Source: Planctomycetota bacterium
GTDB taxonomy: Bacteria; Planctomycetota; Planctomycetia; Pirellulales; Pirellulaceae
Direction: 5' to 3'
Assembly (NCBI GenBank): GCA_026692885.1
Contig: JAPLNJ010000576.1
Span: 1-35,005 of the forward strand
Length of the DNA stretch: 35,005 nt
The notes beneath the pieces were generated by a model, which saw nothing but the letters and a program-made list of their open reading frames with translations, was not told the origin of the DNA and did not search any database. The position numbers and the translations under genes are program-made. Shown in pieces: positions 23,887 through 32,509 of this stretch (position 1 is its first letter; each line of letters begins with the position of its first letter).

Positions 23887-26703
23887 CCGGAACACCACCT
23901 CATAGTACAACGTCTGGTCTCGCGCGCCGTCGATCGTGAAGGCTCCGTTCTTGACCGCCAATTCTCTGTCGGTGCGGCGGCCGTCGTGGTCCAGTACGTG
24001 GACCGCGGCGACCTGGCGATGGGAGATGGCAATGGCCGCCTTGACCGGCTCCAGCAAGATCGGCGCTTGCCCGTTGTCGATCACCTTGGTGTCGAGCGCG
24101 AAATACTTGAAACCCGTGTTGCAGTTGCGCGCGACGACCGTCAGCAAGGCGCTCTTGGTTTTCTCCAAGGTGGCTTGCCGATCCAAAGCGGTCAGGAAGA
24201 TCGACGCATACGGCGAATCCAGTTGAATCGTCACGTCGCCCAGTTTGTGCGGTTTCCCGCTTGCGAAACCGACGACCGCTTTGGTGCCGACCGTGTTGAC
24301 TAGGAAGAAGCCTTGACCCGCCGTGTCCCAGGCTAGTTGCTGGGTGGCCGACACGATCGCGGAACCGCGGCGGTAATTTTCCAGCTGCGGAAACGTGGAC
24401 GGCTGCGGCTGGTCGGTGAACTCGACGACCACCCGGCCGACAGCCAACGCTTCCGCTGGCACAGTACCGCCGAAGGTCTTCACGTCGCCGTGTTGGACAA
24501 CTTGGTCGGAGAACGAAAATGCTCCGGTGCTCAGCTCCGGCGGACTCACCCGCCGCGTGGAAATCACGTCGCCTTCGCGCACGTCGCCGCGATAGATCAT
24601 GCGCGCGAAGGCCGGATACTGACCCAATTGCGTCGGCACGTCCGCTTCCCACACCCCCCAGGCAAACCAGCCGACACGGTCGCTGAACATGCGAGGCGCG
24701 GCTTGCGACTGGAATTCGTAGGAAGCGTCCCAGCCTTGCAGCCCCATCCCGTAGGCCGCCACGATCGCCGGCCCTTCGGCGCTGTACAGCGACGGGTAGA
24801 CGTGGATCCACTCGGAGAGCCCGAACGGGCGGTCGACCGCTTGCTGCAAGCCGCTGGAGAAGTAACCGCTGCCGGGTTGGCTGAGCATCGAATCGAACAG
24901 CTTGCCGCCGAAGTAATTGTGCCGGTCGATGTAGCCCGCCAGATAATCGGACCGCAGGTTGTAGTAGTGGGGCACCATCGACGGCGCTTGCCACGGTGAG
25001 CCGCAGAGAGGACCTTGGTAGCCCGCGTCGCGGATCGCTTTCACAAACTTGCCGTAGAACTTGTTCTGGACGTCGTGCAGGAACTGAGCGTTGTCGAGCA
25101 GTCGTTGCCGCGCTCCGCCCTGTTGCCCCGGCAGGTGGCCGTCGCCAAAGAACCACGGGTTCAGCTGCGGGACGATGTTGCGCGCGGCCAGGCTCTCGTC
25201 GGCCTGCACCGCTCCCGGCCAGGCTGCTTGCAGCTTCTCGTCCGACCCGTACTTCGCCTGCAGCCAATCCGAGAAGCGTTGCACGAACAGCTTCTGGTAG
25301 GTGGGACAGGCCTTGAAGGCGCTCTCCGAGGTGTAGAAGAAAATGTCGTCCTCGTTTTGTAACTCGATAAACGATAAGGCCGGCTCGGCGGCGTAGGCCG
25401 TGCCGGTGTACGGGTTCTCGTGTTTCAAGAGTTTGACGACCATTTCGATCATCAGGTCCTGCACGTCCTCGGCCAGGTTGATGAAGCCGTAGGTGTTGCC
25501 CTTCAGGTTTCGCTCGATCTCGTCGTAAGCGACCAGCCGGTCACGGTTGCCGGAGCAGACGTGGAAGCCAAAGGTATGCGACCAGCCGAAGTAGACGCCC
25601 TGCTTCTTCATCTCGGCCGCGAAGTAGTCCAACCGGTCGAGGCCCTGTGGATCCATCGTGGTCGCGTCGTTCAAGTCGCCGATGCCCATCTGGTTCTTGG
25701 GATAGGAGAACTTGTGTAGCCGCACGCCGTTGACGCCGTACTTGGCATACCGAGCGGCCGTGAACTCGGCCACTTCTTTCTCGGGGGCACAAGCGCCACC
25801 GTACGACAGATTCACGCCCCAGAACTTGACGGGCGTCCCGTCGGCGAACTGAAAGCGATCCCCCACCATTCGCACGCCGCCGTGCTTGCCGGCCGGCGCG
25901 TCGAGCCACTCCTGCATGCCGATCACGCTCGGCCCGAGTTCGTTGGTCGGCTGGAACGGGAACCAGTCGGGCCCGGCCAGCGTCTTGGTCAGCTGGTCCA
26001 GGTCGGCTTGCTTCGCCAGCAGGGCGATCTCTTGCGGGAAAGTGAACGTCAGCGTGACGCTGCGCTCGCCCTGCCGGAACAACTCGGAGGCCAGCATGAT
26101 GCGCATGTCGCCATCGAACGTGATCGGACACGGCGGGTCCAACGCGATCGCGATCGGTCCCACGTTATCGATCTCCAGCACCGCCTTGGCCGTGGCCGGT
26201 TGAACACCGCGGCCGAAGGGCAGCTTGACGGTGCTTTCCTGTCCATCGGCAGGGGACAGAATCAGCTTGCCGCCGGCCACCGTTTTCGCCACGCTCACGC
26301 CAGCGATCACCATCGTGATGGGAACGTCCTTGGCGGCACTGAGGTCATACCGGAACGAGATCTGCCGAGCGGCACTCTTCCAGGCCTGGAATTTGATGTC
26401 GATGACTTGGCCGTTCGCCTGGTTGACGACGAAGGGCGCGGTGACCTCCAACCGTTCGCCGGTGGCCTTTTCCTTCGCCCCGATTCCGACCCAGGCCCAA
26501 CTCGGCCCCCAGCCACCCAGCGTCAGGCCGCCGACCGATGTATCGCCACGGACAAAGTTGAACGCCAGTGAGTTGTCGGGCGACACAACGGCCGACCACG
26601 ACTCGACGGCTGCCGCTGGATAAGCGGACGCAAACCCTCCAAGCAGAATCGCCAGGCTGACCGCCCAATAGCAAAACGCTGGAGCACGGTGCTTGATTCT
26701 CAT
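23884..26703 (-). CDS. Secreted clan GH-A glycosidase (beta-galactosidase/cellulase-like)
   Basis: The product has 939 residues with a signal peptide (about residues 1-32). The first 250 residues form a beta-rich region. A TIM-barrel glycosidase follows: FQFADGTPVKFWGVNLSYGG at about 285-303, GVNGVRLHKF near 323, then FIELQNEDDIFFY with the acid/base candidate E451 (after N450) and FGLSEWIHVYPSLY with the nucleophile candidate E631. This NE...SE arrangement is typical of clan GH-A retaining enzymes (GH5, GH42 and relatives). The last 200 residues look like beta-sandwich accessory domains. Substrate unknown, probably a beta-linked polysaccharide. The stop codon coincides with the target site of a MITE (23760-23886). 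Alone on the minus strand. Confidence 0.8.
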   Translation of the reverse strand: MRIKHRAPAFCYWAVSLAILLGGFASAYPAAAVESWSAVVSPDNSLAFNFVRGDTSVGGLTLGGWGPSWAWVGIGAKEKATGERLEVTAPFVVNQANGQVIDIKFQAWKSAARQISFRYDLSAAKDVPITMVIAGVSVAKTVAGGKLILSPADGQESTVKLPFGRGVQPATAKAVLEIDNVGPIAIALDPPCPITFDGDMRIMLASELFRQGERSVTLTFTFPQEIALLAKQADLDQLTKTLAGPDWFPFQPTNELGPSVIGMQEWLDAPAGKHGGVRMVGDRFQFADGTPVKFWGVNLSYGGACAPEKEVAEFTAARYAKYGVNGVRLHKFSYPKNQMGIGDLNDATTMDPQGLDRLDYFAAEMKKQGVYFGWSHTFGFHVCSGNRDRLVAYDEIERNLKGNTYGFINLAEDVQDLMIEMVVKLLKHENPYTGTAYAAEPALSFIELQNEDDIFFYTSESAFKACPTYQKLFVQRFSDWLQAKYGSDEKLQAAWPGAVQADESLAARNIVPQLNPWFFGDGHLPGQQGGARQRLLDNAQFLHDVQNKFYGKFVKAIRDAGYQGPLCGSPWQAPSMVPHYYNLRSDYLAGYIDRHNYFGGKLFDSMLSQPGSGYFSSGLQQAVDRPFGLSEWIHVYPSLYSAEGPAIVAAYGMGLQGWDASYEFQSQAAPRMFSDRVGWFAWGVWEADVPTQLGQYPAFARMIYRGDVREGDVISTRRVSPPELSTGAFSFSDQVVQHGDVKTFGGTVPAEALAVGRVVVEFTDQPQPSTFPQLENYRRGSAIVSATQQLAWDTAGQGFFLVNTVGTKAVVGFASGKPHKLGDVTIQLDSPYASIFLTALDRQATLEKTKSALLTVVARNCNTGFKYFALDTKVIDNGQAPILLEPVKAAIAISHRQVAAVHVLDHDGRRTDRELAVKNGAFTIDGARDQTLYYEVVFR

Positions 26704-26883
26704 CAGTGGTTCCTTTCCTTCTCGATGGCAGTTCCTACATCAACGGAGCTATTGTAGCGTTGTTTCCAAGGTGCCGGATATCACCCGTGGCCGGCGGGTT
26801 AACCGCGGTGATGCCCTCCGATGTTGGCCTGCTTGTCGATATGGTAAGATAACAGCGAAGTTGGATTTCACGCGGAGGCGATG

Positions 26884-27108
26884 ATGAAAGTGCTAATGAG
26901 CGCCACGGTCGTCGGCGGCGGTCTGGAACTGGACGAGCCGATTGGTTTTCCCGATCACTATCGGGTCCAGGTAAGTGTCGAGCCCCTCCCGGCATCAGAG
27001 CAGGATTGGCGGGCGGCCTTCCAGGCCTTCCAGGAGTTGTGCGACAAGCGTCCGATCGACTCGGGCGGAGCACGCTTCAGCCGTGAGGAACTGCATGAAC
27101 GCCGTTGA
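26884..27108 (+). CDS. Putative VapB-type antitoxin
   Basis: The product has 74 residues from the ATG at 26884; GGAGG (26874-26878) lies 5 bases before it. An ATG at 26881 is the alternative, but only 2 bases from the ribosome site. The start, MKVLMSATVVGGGLELDEP, resembles short AbrB-like or DUF104-like antitoxins that begin with a KVxxATVxxGxxL strand pair. The C-terminal half (REELHERR) is charged and could wrap the toxin. It overlaps the PIN-domain gene by 14 bases, the usual order of antitoxin before toxin. Such antitoxins also repress their own promoter (family knowledge); no operator is obvious here. Confidence 0.6.
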   Translation: MKVLMSATVVGGGLELDEPIGFPDHYRVQVSVEPLPASEQDWRAAFQAFQELCDKRPIDSGGARFSREELHERR

Positions 27109-27520
27109 CACCAATGTGGTGGTCTACTCTCTGGACCAGCATGAGCCGGCCAAACGTGCCAAGGCGGGGGATTTGTTCAACCGCCTCGGCCAGACTGGCG
27201 ACCGCCCCGTTTTGCTGTGGCAAGTGGCCGGGGAATTGCTCAGCTGCCTGCGCAAATGGGAGGATCGCGGACGCATCGCCCGCACGGACACCCCATTCTA
27301 CCTACAACGCATCCGGGCCATGTTTCCTTTGATCATGCCGAGTCCGTTGATCTTGGAGAAAGCCCTGGAATTGAGTGCCCGCTACAGTCTCTCCCACTGG
27401 GACAGCATGTTGTTGGTGTTGGCGGCGTGCCACGACGCAGGAGTTGACACGCTGTACAGCGAGGATCTCGATCCGGGCATGACTTACGAGACCGTGACGG
27501 TCGTCAACCCGTTCGTCTAG
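27095..27520 (+). CDS. PIN-domain ribonuclease toxin (VapC-like)
   Basis: The product has 141 residues from the ATG at 27095, with GAGGAA just upstream. PIN domains are metal-dependent RNases with three or four acidic residues. These are present: D5 (AVDTNVVVYSLD), E47 (VAGELLS), D103 (HWDSMLLV) and D124 in YSEDLDPG. Length is usual for VapC. VapC toxins cleave tRNA or rRNA and are held inactive by the antitoxin encoded just upstream. All catalytic positions are intact, so activity is likely. The pair seems a complete operon; the following HTH gene starts 62 bases later. Confidence 0.85.
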   Translation: MNAVDTNVVVYSLDQHEPAKRAKAGDLFNRLGQTGDRPVLLWQVAGELLSCLRKWEDRGRIARTDTPFYLQRIRAMFPLIMPSPLILEKALELSARYSLSHWDSMLLVLAACHDAGVDTLYSEDLDPGMTYETVTVVNPFV

Positions 27521-27582
27521 CCTCCTCCCGGTACAGAATCCGCCGGGGATTGGTAGCACAAGCAGAAGTGGAAGGACGTTCT

Positions 27583-28005
27583 ATGAGCAAGACGGCGACA
27601 AGAAACAGATTCCGTGAATTGCCCAAGACCTACGGCGAGCTTGTGGCCAAGTTGCCCCCGCGCCCCATTCACGATGAGGTGGACCTTGCCAACGCAACGG
27701 AAATGATCGACCGCTTGGCCGGATTTGATCTTAACGCCGATCAAGAAGACTACCTGGAAGCCCTTTCAACCTTTGTAGAAACCTACGAAGCCGTGCGGTT
27801 CCCGATAGACGATTCCCGCCTTGCTCCGCTGGACACTCTGAAAACGCTGCTGGGCGAGCATGGCCTGACCGCTTCGGACCTAGGTAGACTGCTGGGCAAC
27901 CGAACCTTGGGCGCGGCAATCCTGAGCAGCCGGCGCAATCTGAGCAAGGCGCATATCAAGAAACTGGCGGAACACTTCAAGGTAGAGCCTGGACTGTTCT
28001 TATGA
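27583..28005 (+). CDS. HigA-like HTH antitoxin/regulator without a toxin
   Basis: The product has 140 residues from the ATG at 27583. The first 95 residues form the helical N-terminal half typical of long HigA proteins (TYGELVAKLPPRPIHDEVDL, then a DYLEAL region). The C-terminal helix-turn-helix is LLGEHGLTASDLGRLLGNRT, then RRNLSKAHIKKLAEHFKVEP. HigA proteins repress their own operon and neutralise HigB. No HigB gene lies upstream; the preceding gene is the PIN toxin, and the 62-base gap holds no frame. It may be an orphan regulator left after loss of HigB, or may act on the PIN pair (inference). Confidence 0.7.
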   Translation: MSKTATRNRFRELPKTYGELVAKLPPRPIHDEVDLANATEMIDRLAGFDLNADQEDYLEALSTFVETYEAVRFPIDDSRLAPLDTLKTLLGEHGLTASDLGRLLGNRTLGAAILSSRRNLSKAHIKKLAEHFKVEPGLFL

Positions 28006-28324
28006 GTGACGGGCGTGGCCCTGCTCGGCGAGACGCGGTGGAACTCGTGTGGCACTGCTTGCTCGCAATGCGGCAGTGTCGAGGACGCCGCCACCGTCAT
28101 CAGTGGCCCGACTGACAGCGACACGGCTCGCGGCACCTAGTGCGTCTTTAAGGCAAAAAGTGGGGTAAGCATCCTGCTTGCCTTTCGATTCATCGCGTCA
28201 AACGCAAGCTGGAAGCTTACGCCACCGCATCGGTCACCCCAAGATTAAGCCTTGACGACGTACTAGGTATCGCCGCTTCCCGCCTCCGGCCCCGACTGAC
28301 CGCCGCGAGCGCAGCGCGGCCGCG
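28006..28324. repeat. Spacer with paired dispersed repeats
   Basis: GTGGGGTAAGCATCCTGC plus TTGCC (28160-28182) and the inverted copy GCAAGCTGGAAGCTTACGCC plus AC (28204-28225) belong to the family seen at 7454 and 10417. Facing each other they can form a long imperfect hairpin between the convergent HTH and cytochrome genes, where a two-way terminator would make sense. No gene is seen here. Confidence 0.55.
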
Positions 28325-30196
28325 TTACAGCGACAATACAAACTCGACCAGTTCGTCGAGTTCCCGCTCGGTCCATCCGTCAGCGGGGCCGCGACTTCGG
28401 CCGTGCCGGCCTTCGACCAACAAGTCCTTGAGCGTGGTGTAGCGCCCATCGTGCAGGTACGGCGCGGTGCGCCAGACTTCGACCAGCGTCGGCGTGTCGA
28501 AATGGTCAGTGAAGTCGCTCGGACTTCGCGAACCGACGTTGTGCCGCTTCAGATCGGTGTACAGCGGAGCCGGATGGCATTTGTGGCAGCCCACACGGTC
28601 GCTGCGAAACAGCTGTTGCCCGCGCTCGGCGACCGGGCTGAGTCGCCCGTCGACCAGGCGTGGACTCGGCACCGGTTGCAGAGACTTGAGATACTCGTCG
28701 ATGGCCGCGGCCTCCTCTTCCGGCCGGGTGGTAAACAGGATGTGTTCGAGGCCCGACCGCACGGCTTCCTCGGCCGACATCCGGATGCCCTCCGCCATGG
28801 CCGGCGGAGTCTGGTGGGCCAGCAACATACTCTTGGTGTTCTTCGGATTGCTGAGCCCGTCGTTCAACAGGTCCCAGTTCAGCCCATCGGCGCGGCCGTC
28901 CGGATGACAACTGCCGCAACTCTGCCAGTGTTGGTAGCAGATCGTCGCGTCGTTGAAGAGCAGCTCGCCCCGCCGCCGCACGGTCCATTGCGGCGGCGGG
29001 CCGAGGGCGATTGTGCGGATGGGGCTGGCACCTGTGGCTTGCAGATCCACCACGGCCAGGTCATCGCTGAAGTACTCGGCCACGTAGATCTGCGAGCCGA
29101 CGACGGCCAATCCGCGCGGCCCTTTCCCCGGCAGTTCGAGCCGCTGCCAAGGACCGGTACCCAAACGGGGATCCGCCGAGATGGCGCCGACCTGCGGCGA
29201 CATGAACATCATGCCCAGGGTACTCGCCAGGATCGAGGTGTCCAACAGGCTCAACTCGTGCGTCCCGGCGTGGCTGACGCAGACGACTTTGCCGTCGGAG
29301 GTGCAAGCCACGCCCCACGGGTTGCCCGCCCCATAATACAGCTCATCTAACCCAACCGTGTTCACGCGCCGCTGCTGCGCGATGTCGAGGACCGTGAGCA
29401 CATTCATGTTGATCCAACCCATGTCGACGCGAAACGGCACCAGATTGAAGTTGGACAGGATGTGCGTGACATAGGCGTACTTGCCGTCCGGCGAGACGCA
29501 TAAACCCCGCAGGCTGTTCGAACCGGCGGGCAGGGAAATCGAGGCCGTGGCCTGCGTCTGGGTATCGATGACTGTCACGACAGGCGTCACCTGGCCCAGA
29601 AACGCGGAGTCCGTCCGCGTGTAGGGCAGGTGGTTGGCCACCAGCACCGTTCTGCCATCGGGTGTGACGGCCGCGGCCACGGGTTCCCGCACGACCGGTA
29701 CTCGTGCTACTTCCTTGCCAGCGGCCAGATCGATCACGGAGACGTCGTGATTGAACCGGTTGCAGACGTATAGCCGCTGTCCGTCGGGTGTGAGTGTGGG
29801 AGCCAGCGCCGTATGCCCCGCCGGGATCGTGGCCGTCACTTGGCCCGAAACCGGATTCAACACGACGATGCTGCTCTTAGGCGCCGCGCACGTGACGATC
29901 AGTTTCGTACCGTCAGGTGTCAACACGACGCCCGTCGGCTCGGCCGGCACGTCAACTCGGCGGATGACTTGGCCACCGGGCAATTCGACCCAGACGACTT
30001 GCCTCGCGTCGGCGCAAGCGACGAACAGGAGTTTGCCGTTTTTCGCAGCGACCAGGGCACACGGTCCCTGGTATTCCTCCGCAGCCACCACCGCCGTGGC
30101 CAGCAGTAGCCAGCCACAGACGACCGACGCCGCGAGGGAACGGCAAACTCGCACCGTGGCCCGAGGCAGCTTGATGAAGCAACCCCGGCTGTCCAT
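28325..30196 (-). CDS. Secreted YVTN beta-propeller fused to a di-heme cytochrome c
   Basis: The product has 623 residues from the ATG at 30196, with a signal peptide (VCRSLAASVVCGWLLLATAV near residue 19). The frame stays open upstream but is not protein-like. Residues of about 45-390 form a seven-bladed propeller of the YVTN/YncE kind: repeats such as VVLTPDGTKLIVTC, PTLTPDGQRLYVCN and AAVTPDGRTVLVAN. The C-terminal part has two c-type heme sites, CGSCH (near 425) and CHKCH (near 533), and resembles di-heme peroxidase (MauG/CcpA-like) domains, with TAPYLHDGRYTTLKDLL at the end. The product probably sits in the periplasm or on the surface and does electron transfer or oxidation; the partner is unknown. 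An SGNH gene lies 62 bases upstream in the same direction. Confidence 0.83.
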   Translation of the reverse strand: MDSRGCFIKLPRATVRVCRSLAASVVCGWLLLATAVVAAEEYQGPCALVAAKNGKLLFVACADARQVVWVELPGGQVIRRVDVPAEPTGVVLTPDGTKLIVTCAAPKSSIVVLNPVSGQVTATIPAGHTALAPTLTPDGQRLYVCNRFNHDVSVIDLAAGKEVARVPVVREPVAAAVTPDGRTVLVANHLPYTRTDSAFLGQVTPVVTVIDTQTQATASISLPAGSNSLRGLCVSPDGKYAYVTHILSNFNLVPFRVDMGWINMNVLTVLDIAQQRRVNTVGLDELYYGAGNPWGVACTSDGKVVCVSHAGTHELSLLDTSILASTLGMMFMSPQVGAISADPRLGTGPWQRLELPGKGPRGLAVVGSQIYVAEYFSDDLAVVDLQATGASPIRTIALGPPPQWTVRRRGELLFNDATICYQHWQSCGSCHPDGRADGLNWDLLNDGLSNPKNTKSMLLAHQTPPAMAEGIRMSAEEAVRSGLEHILFTTRPEEEAAAIDEYLKSLQPVPSPRLVDGRLSPVAERGQQLFRSDRVGCHKCHPAPLYTDLKRHNVGSRSPSDFTDHFDTPTLVEVWRTAPYLHDGRYTTLKDLLVEGRHGRSRGPADGWTERELDELVEFVLSL

Positions 30197-30258
30197 TGGC
30201 TGGCATGCCGAAACGAGTTCTGGCTGTTCCGCGCGGGTCCCCGGTAACATTCCCTGGT

Positions 30259-30957
30259 TCACTTCAGATGCTTCCGCACAAGGGACGCCAAGACCTGGTA
30301 GCCATCGTCGTTGAAGTGGAGGCGGTCCTGGACAAACAATTCCTCCCGCGGCTTGCCATCCGCGCCGAGCGTGGCGTCGCAGGTGTCGATGTAGTCCAGG
30401 TTCTGGCCCGCCGCGATGTACGCCTTGATGAGCTGATTGGCCTGCTTCTCCCGCTCGACGTTGGCCCACCGCGACGGCGAGGCGTTGATCGTCAGATAGG
30501 CGATGCGAACCTCGGGAAGCTTGGCGCGCACCTGTTCCACGAACGCTTGGAAGTCAGCCGCCACCTGCTGGGGCGTCTTGCCTGCATGGATGTCGTTACC
30601 GCCCGCCCGCAGCACGATCAGCCGCGGCCGGTATGGGATCACAATCCGGTCGGCATAGCAGACGCTGTCGGCGATCTGTGAGCCCCCAAAGCCGCGGTTG
30701 ATCACCGGGTGTTCGGGAAAGTCCTGGGCCAGCGTCTTCCAGCGGACAATCGTGGACGAGCCGATGAACAGGATCGCGCCTTGGGGCGGAGGATTGGCTT
30801 TGTCGGCAGCCTCGAAAGCATCGATCGCCTTCTGCCAGCGCTCGGAGCCCATTTTTTCGGCAGCCAGGAGCGAGCCGGCGAGCGCCCAGCCCAGCAGGCT
30901 TGCCACGCACGCGCGACCGACCAAGCGGCGGTAAGGGACAGTCTTCATCGTTTTCAT
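30259..30957 (-). CDS. SGNH/GDSL hydrolase, small secreted form
   Basis: The product has 232 residues from the ATG at 30957, with a signal peptide (residues 1-33). The alternative start at 30948 would remove three residues. All SGNH blocks are present: ILFIGSST (S67), INRGFGGSQ (G91-G92), LRAGGNDIH (N121) and the final DRLHFNDDGY (D211 and H214). This is the compact form of the family, comparable to rhamnogalacturonan acetylesterase or lysophospholipase-like enzymes. It lies 62 bases upstream of the propeller-cytochrome gene in the same direction, so the two may be co-transcribed. The likely job is deacylating a glycan or lipid outside the cytoplasm. It is not similar in length or leader to the SGNH protein at 14861. 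Confidence 0.85.
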   Translation of the reverse strand: MKTMKTVPYRRLVGRACVASLLGWALAGSLLAAEKMGSERWQKAIDAFEAADKANPPPQGAILFIGSSTIVRWKTLAQDFPEHPVINRGFGGSQIADSVCYADRIVIPYRPRLIVLRAGGNDIHAGKTPQQVAADFQAFVEQVRAKLPEVRIAYLTINASPSRWANVEREKQANQLIKAYIAAGQNLDYIDTCDATLGADGKPREELFVQDRLHFNDDGYQVLASLVRKHLK

Positions 30958-31000
30958 ACGGTTCGCCTCGGGGCTAGAGTCATGTTGCGCAAACGGTAAT

Positions 31001-31843
31001 TCAGTGTACTGCCAGGGGCAGGCAGCGGCAACGTGCAGTAGGCACAGCAGTGCAGCTCGTCGTACACGACCTACAGGCCGAGAGTCTTGTACGATGGCTC
31101 TCCGAAGCCGTCGACCTGCGCGTCTGCTGCACATCGCGCCTGCCATTGCATGTCGGGCAAGTAATGAATCCCCGTCCATTGCAACCCTTGCAGGTAACGT
31201 TCCAGTTCTTTTTCCGATCTCCTTCTTCGGGATGTTTGCCACCGTTACATTCAGTCTCCCATTTGTTCCAAAAGTACTTCCACTGCATCGTGTAATGACA
31301 CCGTAACTCACCGGCGCCGGAACAGTTCTTACATTGCACGAGTTCCTTGCCGCTCCCCTTACACCGAGGGCAGGTGCGCGTTGCGGGAACTTGCGCCGAT
31401 GGCGGTTGCTGGGCTATCGAGGGCGACGGCGAAATGGATGGTTTCTGTCCCGGAACGGCCGGTTGGGACGCCTTGGCGGCCTTCTCTTTTTCCGGTGCGG
31501 CCACGCCGCGTATGAACACCATGGTGTCAACAGAACCAGATTTGTAGTACACACCGTTCTCGATACAACGCTTCAAAATCTCCTGTAGCTGTTGCGTAGT
31601 TCCCGCGAACACTATTGCGCCGTCAGTACTCGTGAAGGTGTACTCGCGTGCTTTGTTTGGATTCTTCTTCAGATAGTGTAGCCACCAGTCCACCTTTAGA
31701 GCGGTAAAATGCAATGCCTCCGGCGTAACAGTTATAATACCAAATCCGTGTAGACTCCCTTTCGCGTCATCGAACATTTGTTTTACTTTACGTCTTGCAT
31801 CATCTTTGTATCTTCCCCATCCCGCAAATTGTTCAATTGTCAT
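31001..31843 (-). CDS. Unknown protein with DnaJ-type zinc finger, ends damaged
   Basis: From the ATG at 31843 this gives 280 residues. Residues 1-115 are of unknown fold. A Pro/Ser/Ala linker follows (120-155), then DnaJ-like cysteine motifs: CPRCKGSG (158), CKNCSGAG (171), CKGCNGRG (218) and CPTCNGR (229), normally binding two zinc ions. The second and third are separated by an insert of about 40 residues. There is no J domain or DnaJ C-terminal domain. After residue 235 the frame enters a hairpin repeat (31092-31113) and the tail is out of family. Upstream, codons stay protein-like for about 30 residues (FASAAALVARIADTDFVDVT) back to a stop at 31952-31954, with no start, so the 5' end may be lost. 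By eye GC is lower than in the neighbours. Confidence 0.55.
   Translation of the reverse strand: MTIEQFAGWGRYKDDARRKVKQMFDDAKGSLHGFGIITVTPEALHFTALKVDWWLHYLKKNPNKAREYTFTSTDGAIVFAGTTQQLQEILKRCIENGVYYKSGSVDTMVFIRGVAAPEKEKAAKASQPAVPGQKPSISPSPSIAQQPPSAQVPATRTCPRCKGSGKELVQCKNCSGAGELRCHYTMQWKYFWNKWETECNGGKHPEEGDRKKNWNVTCKGCNGRGFITCPTCNGRRDVQQTRRSTASESHRTRLSACRSCTTSCTAVPTARCRCLPLAVH
31092..31113. repeat. Small hairpin repeat, inverted copy of 14799-14820
   Basis: CGATGGCT (31092-31099) pairs with AGCCGTCG (31106-31113), one wobble, loop CTCCGA. The copy at 14799-14820 has loop TCGGAG, its reverse complement, so these are one element in opposite orientations. It overlaps the 3' end of the zinc-finger gene. 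Confidence 0.65.
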
Positions 31844-31951
31844 CGTGACATCGACGAAATCCGTATCTGCGATCCTGGCAACAAGTGCGGCGGCGCTGGC
31901 GAACTTAAGAATTGACTCGATACGTGGCCGGGATACGATAGGTCCGGTGCC

Positions 31952-32296
31952 TCAGCCAGATGAATCTCTAGGCGGGTCGGGCGGCGGTCGTGTGGTCCTT
32001 TGCTGTACCCGTCCCAAAGGCGGCGTCGAACCAACGGATGGACCACCGCGGCCTGCATGGTCCGGGATTGAAACTTGACGGCCGCGTGGTCATCCGTGTT
32101 TGTCCGCCTGAGTAAGACGCAAGATGGAAACGCTTTGGCGATGGTTTTTTCGATCCGTTGTCGGGATCGGCGTCCTATTTTCCGACGAAGGAATTAAAGG
32201 GGTCAGGAGCATATGTTCGGTACTTTAGGGTGACTGGGCCATCGGCGAGCTCTCGACGCCATGCGGTCACCTGCCAACTGTAGGGGAGCGTCTACC
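31952..32296. other. Spacer, no gene
   Basis: Frames here lack family character. The only structured word I noted is AATTAAAGGGGTCAGGAGC (32193-32211), which has the look of a dispersed planctomycete repeat end. The next ORF has AGGGGAG at 32282-32288, 8 bases before its ATG. Confidence 0.3.
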
Positions 32297-32509
32297 ATGA
32301 CCACGACACGAATCCAATTGCTGGAAGTACTGGCTGAACTTAGCGAGTCGTGCCCGGAGATGCGCATGGGGCAACTTCTTGCCAATTTGGCGACTCTGGC
32401 TCCGGGGGCTGTTGCGGGTGCGATTTGGGACGCGTAAGACGAGGAACTACTCGACGTCGCCCGCCGACAGGCCGAGGTTCTTCGCTCGCATCACGCAAAC
32501 GTGGCCTAG
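32297..32509 (+). pseudogene. Small conserved ORF interrupted by one in-frame TAA
   Basis: From the ATG at 32297 (AGGGGAG 8 bases upstream) the frame encodes RIQLLEVLAELSESCPEMRM, then GQLLANLATLAPGAVAGAIW and DA, and meets TAA at 32435-32437. In the same frame it then continues DEELLDVARRQAEVLRSHH up to TAG at 32507-32509. The whole resembles a small planctomycete family with 'EVLAELSE..PE.RFGQLVA.LA......IWDVEDEELL.AAR', of about 70 residues and unknown function. A single GAA-to-TAA change explains the break. Stop readthrough is the less likely alternative. Confidence 0.65.
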
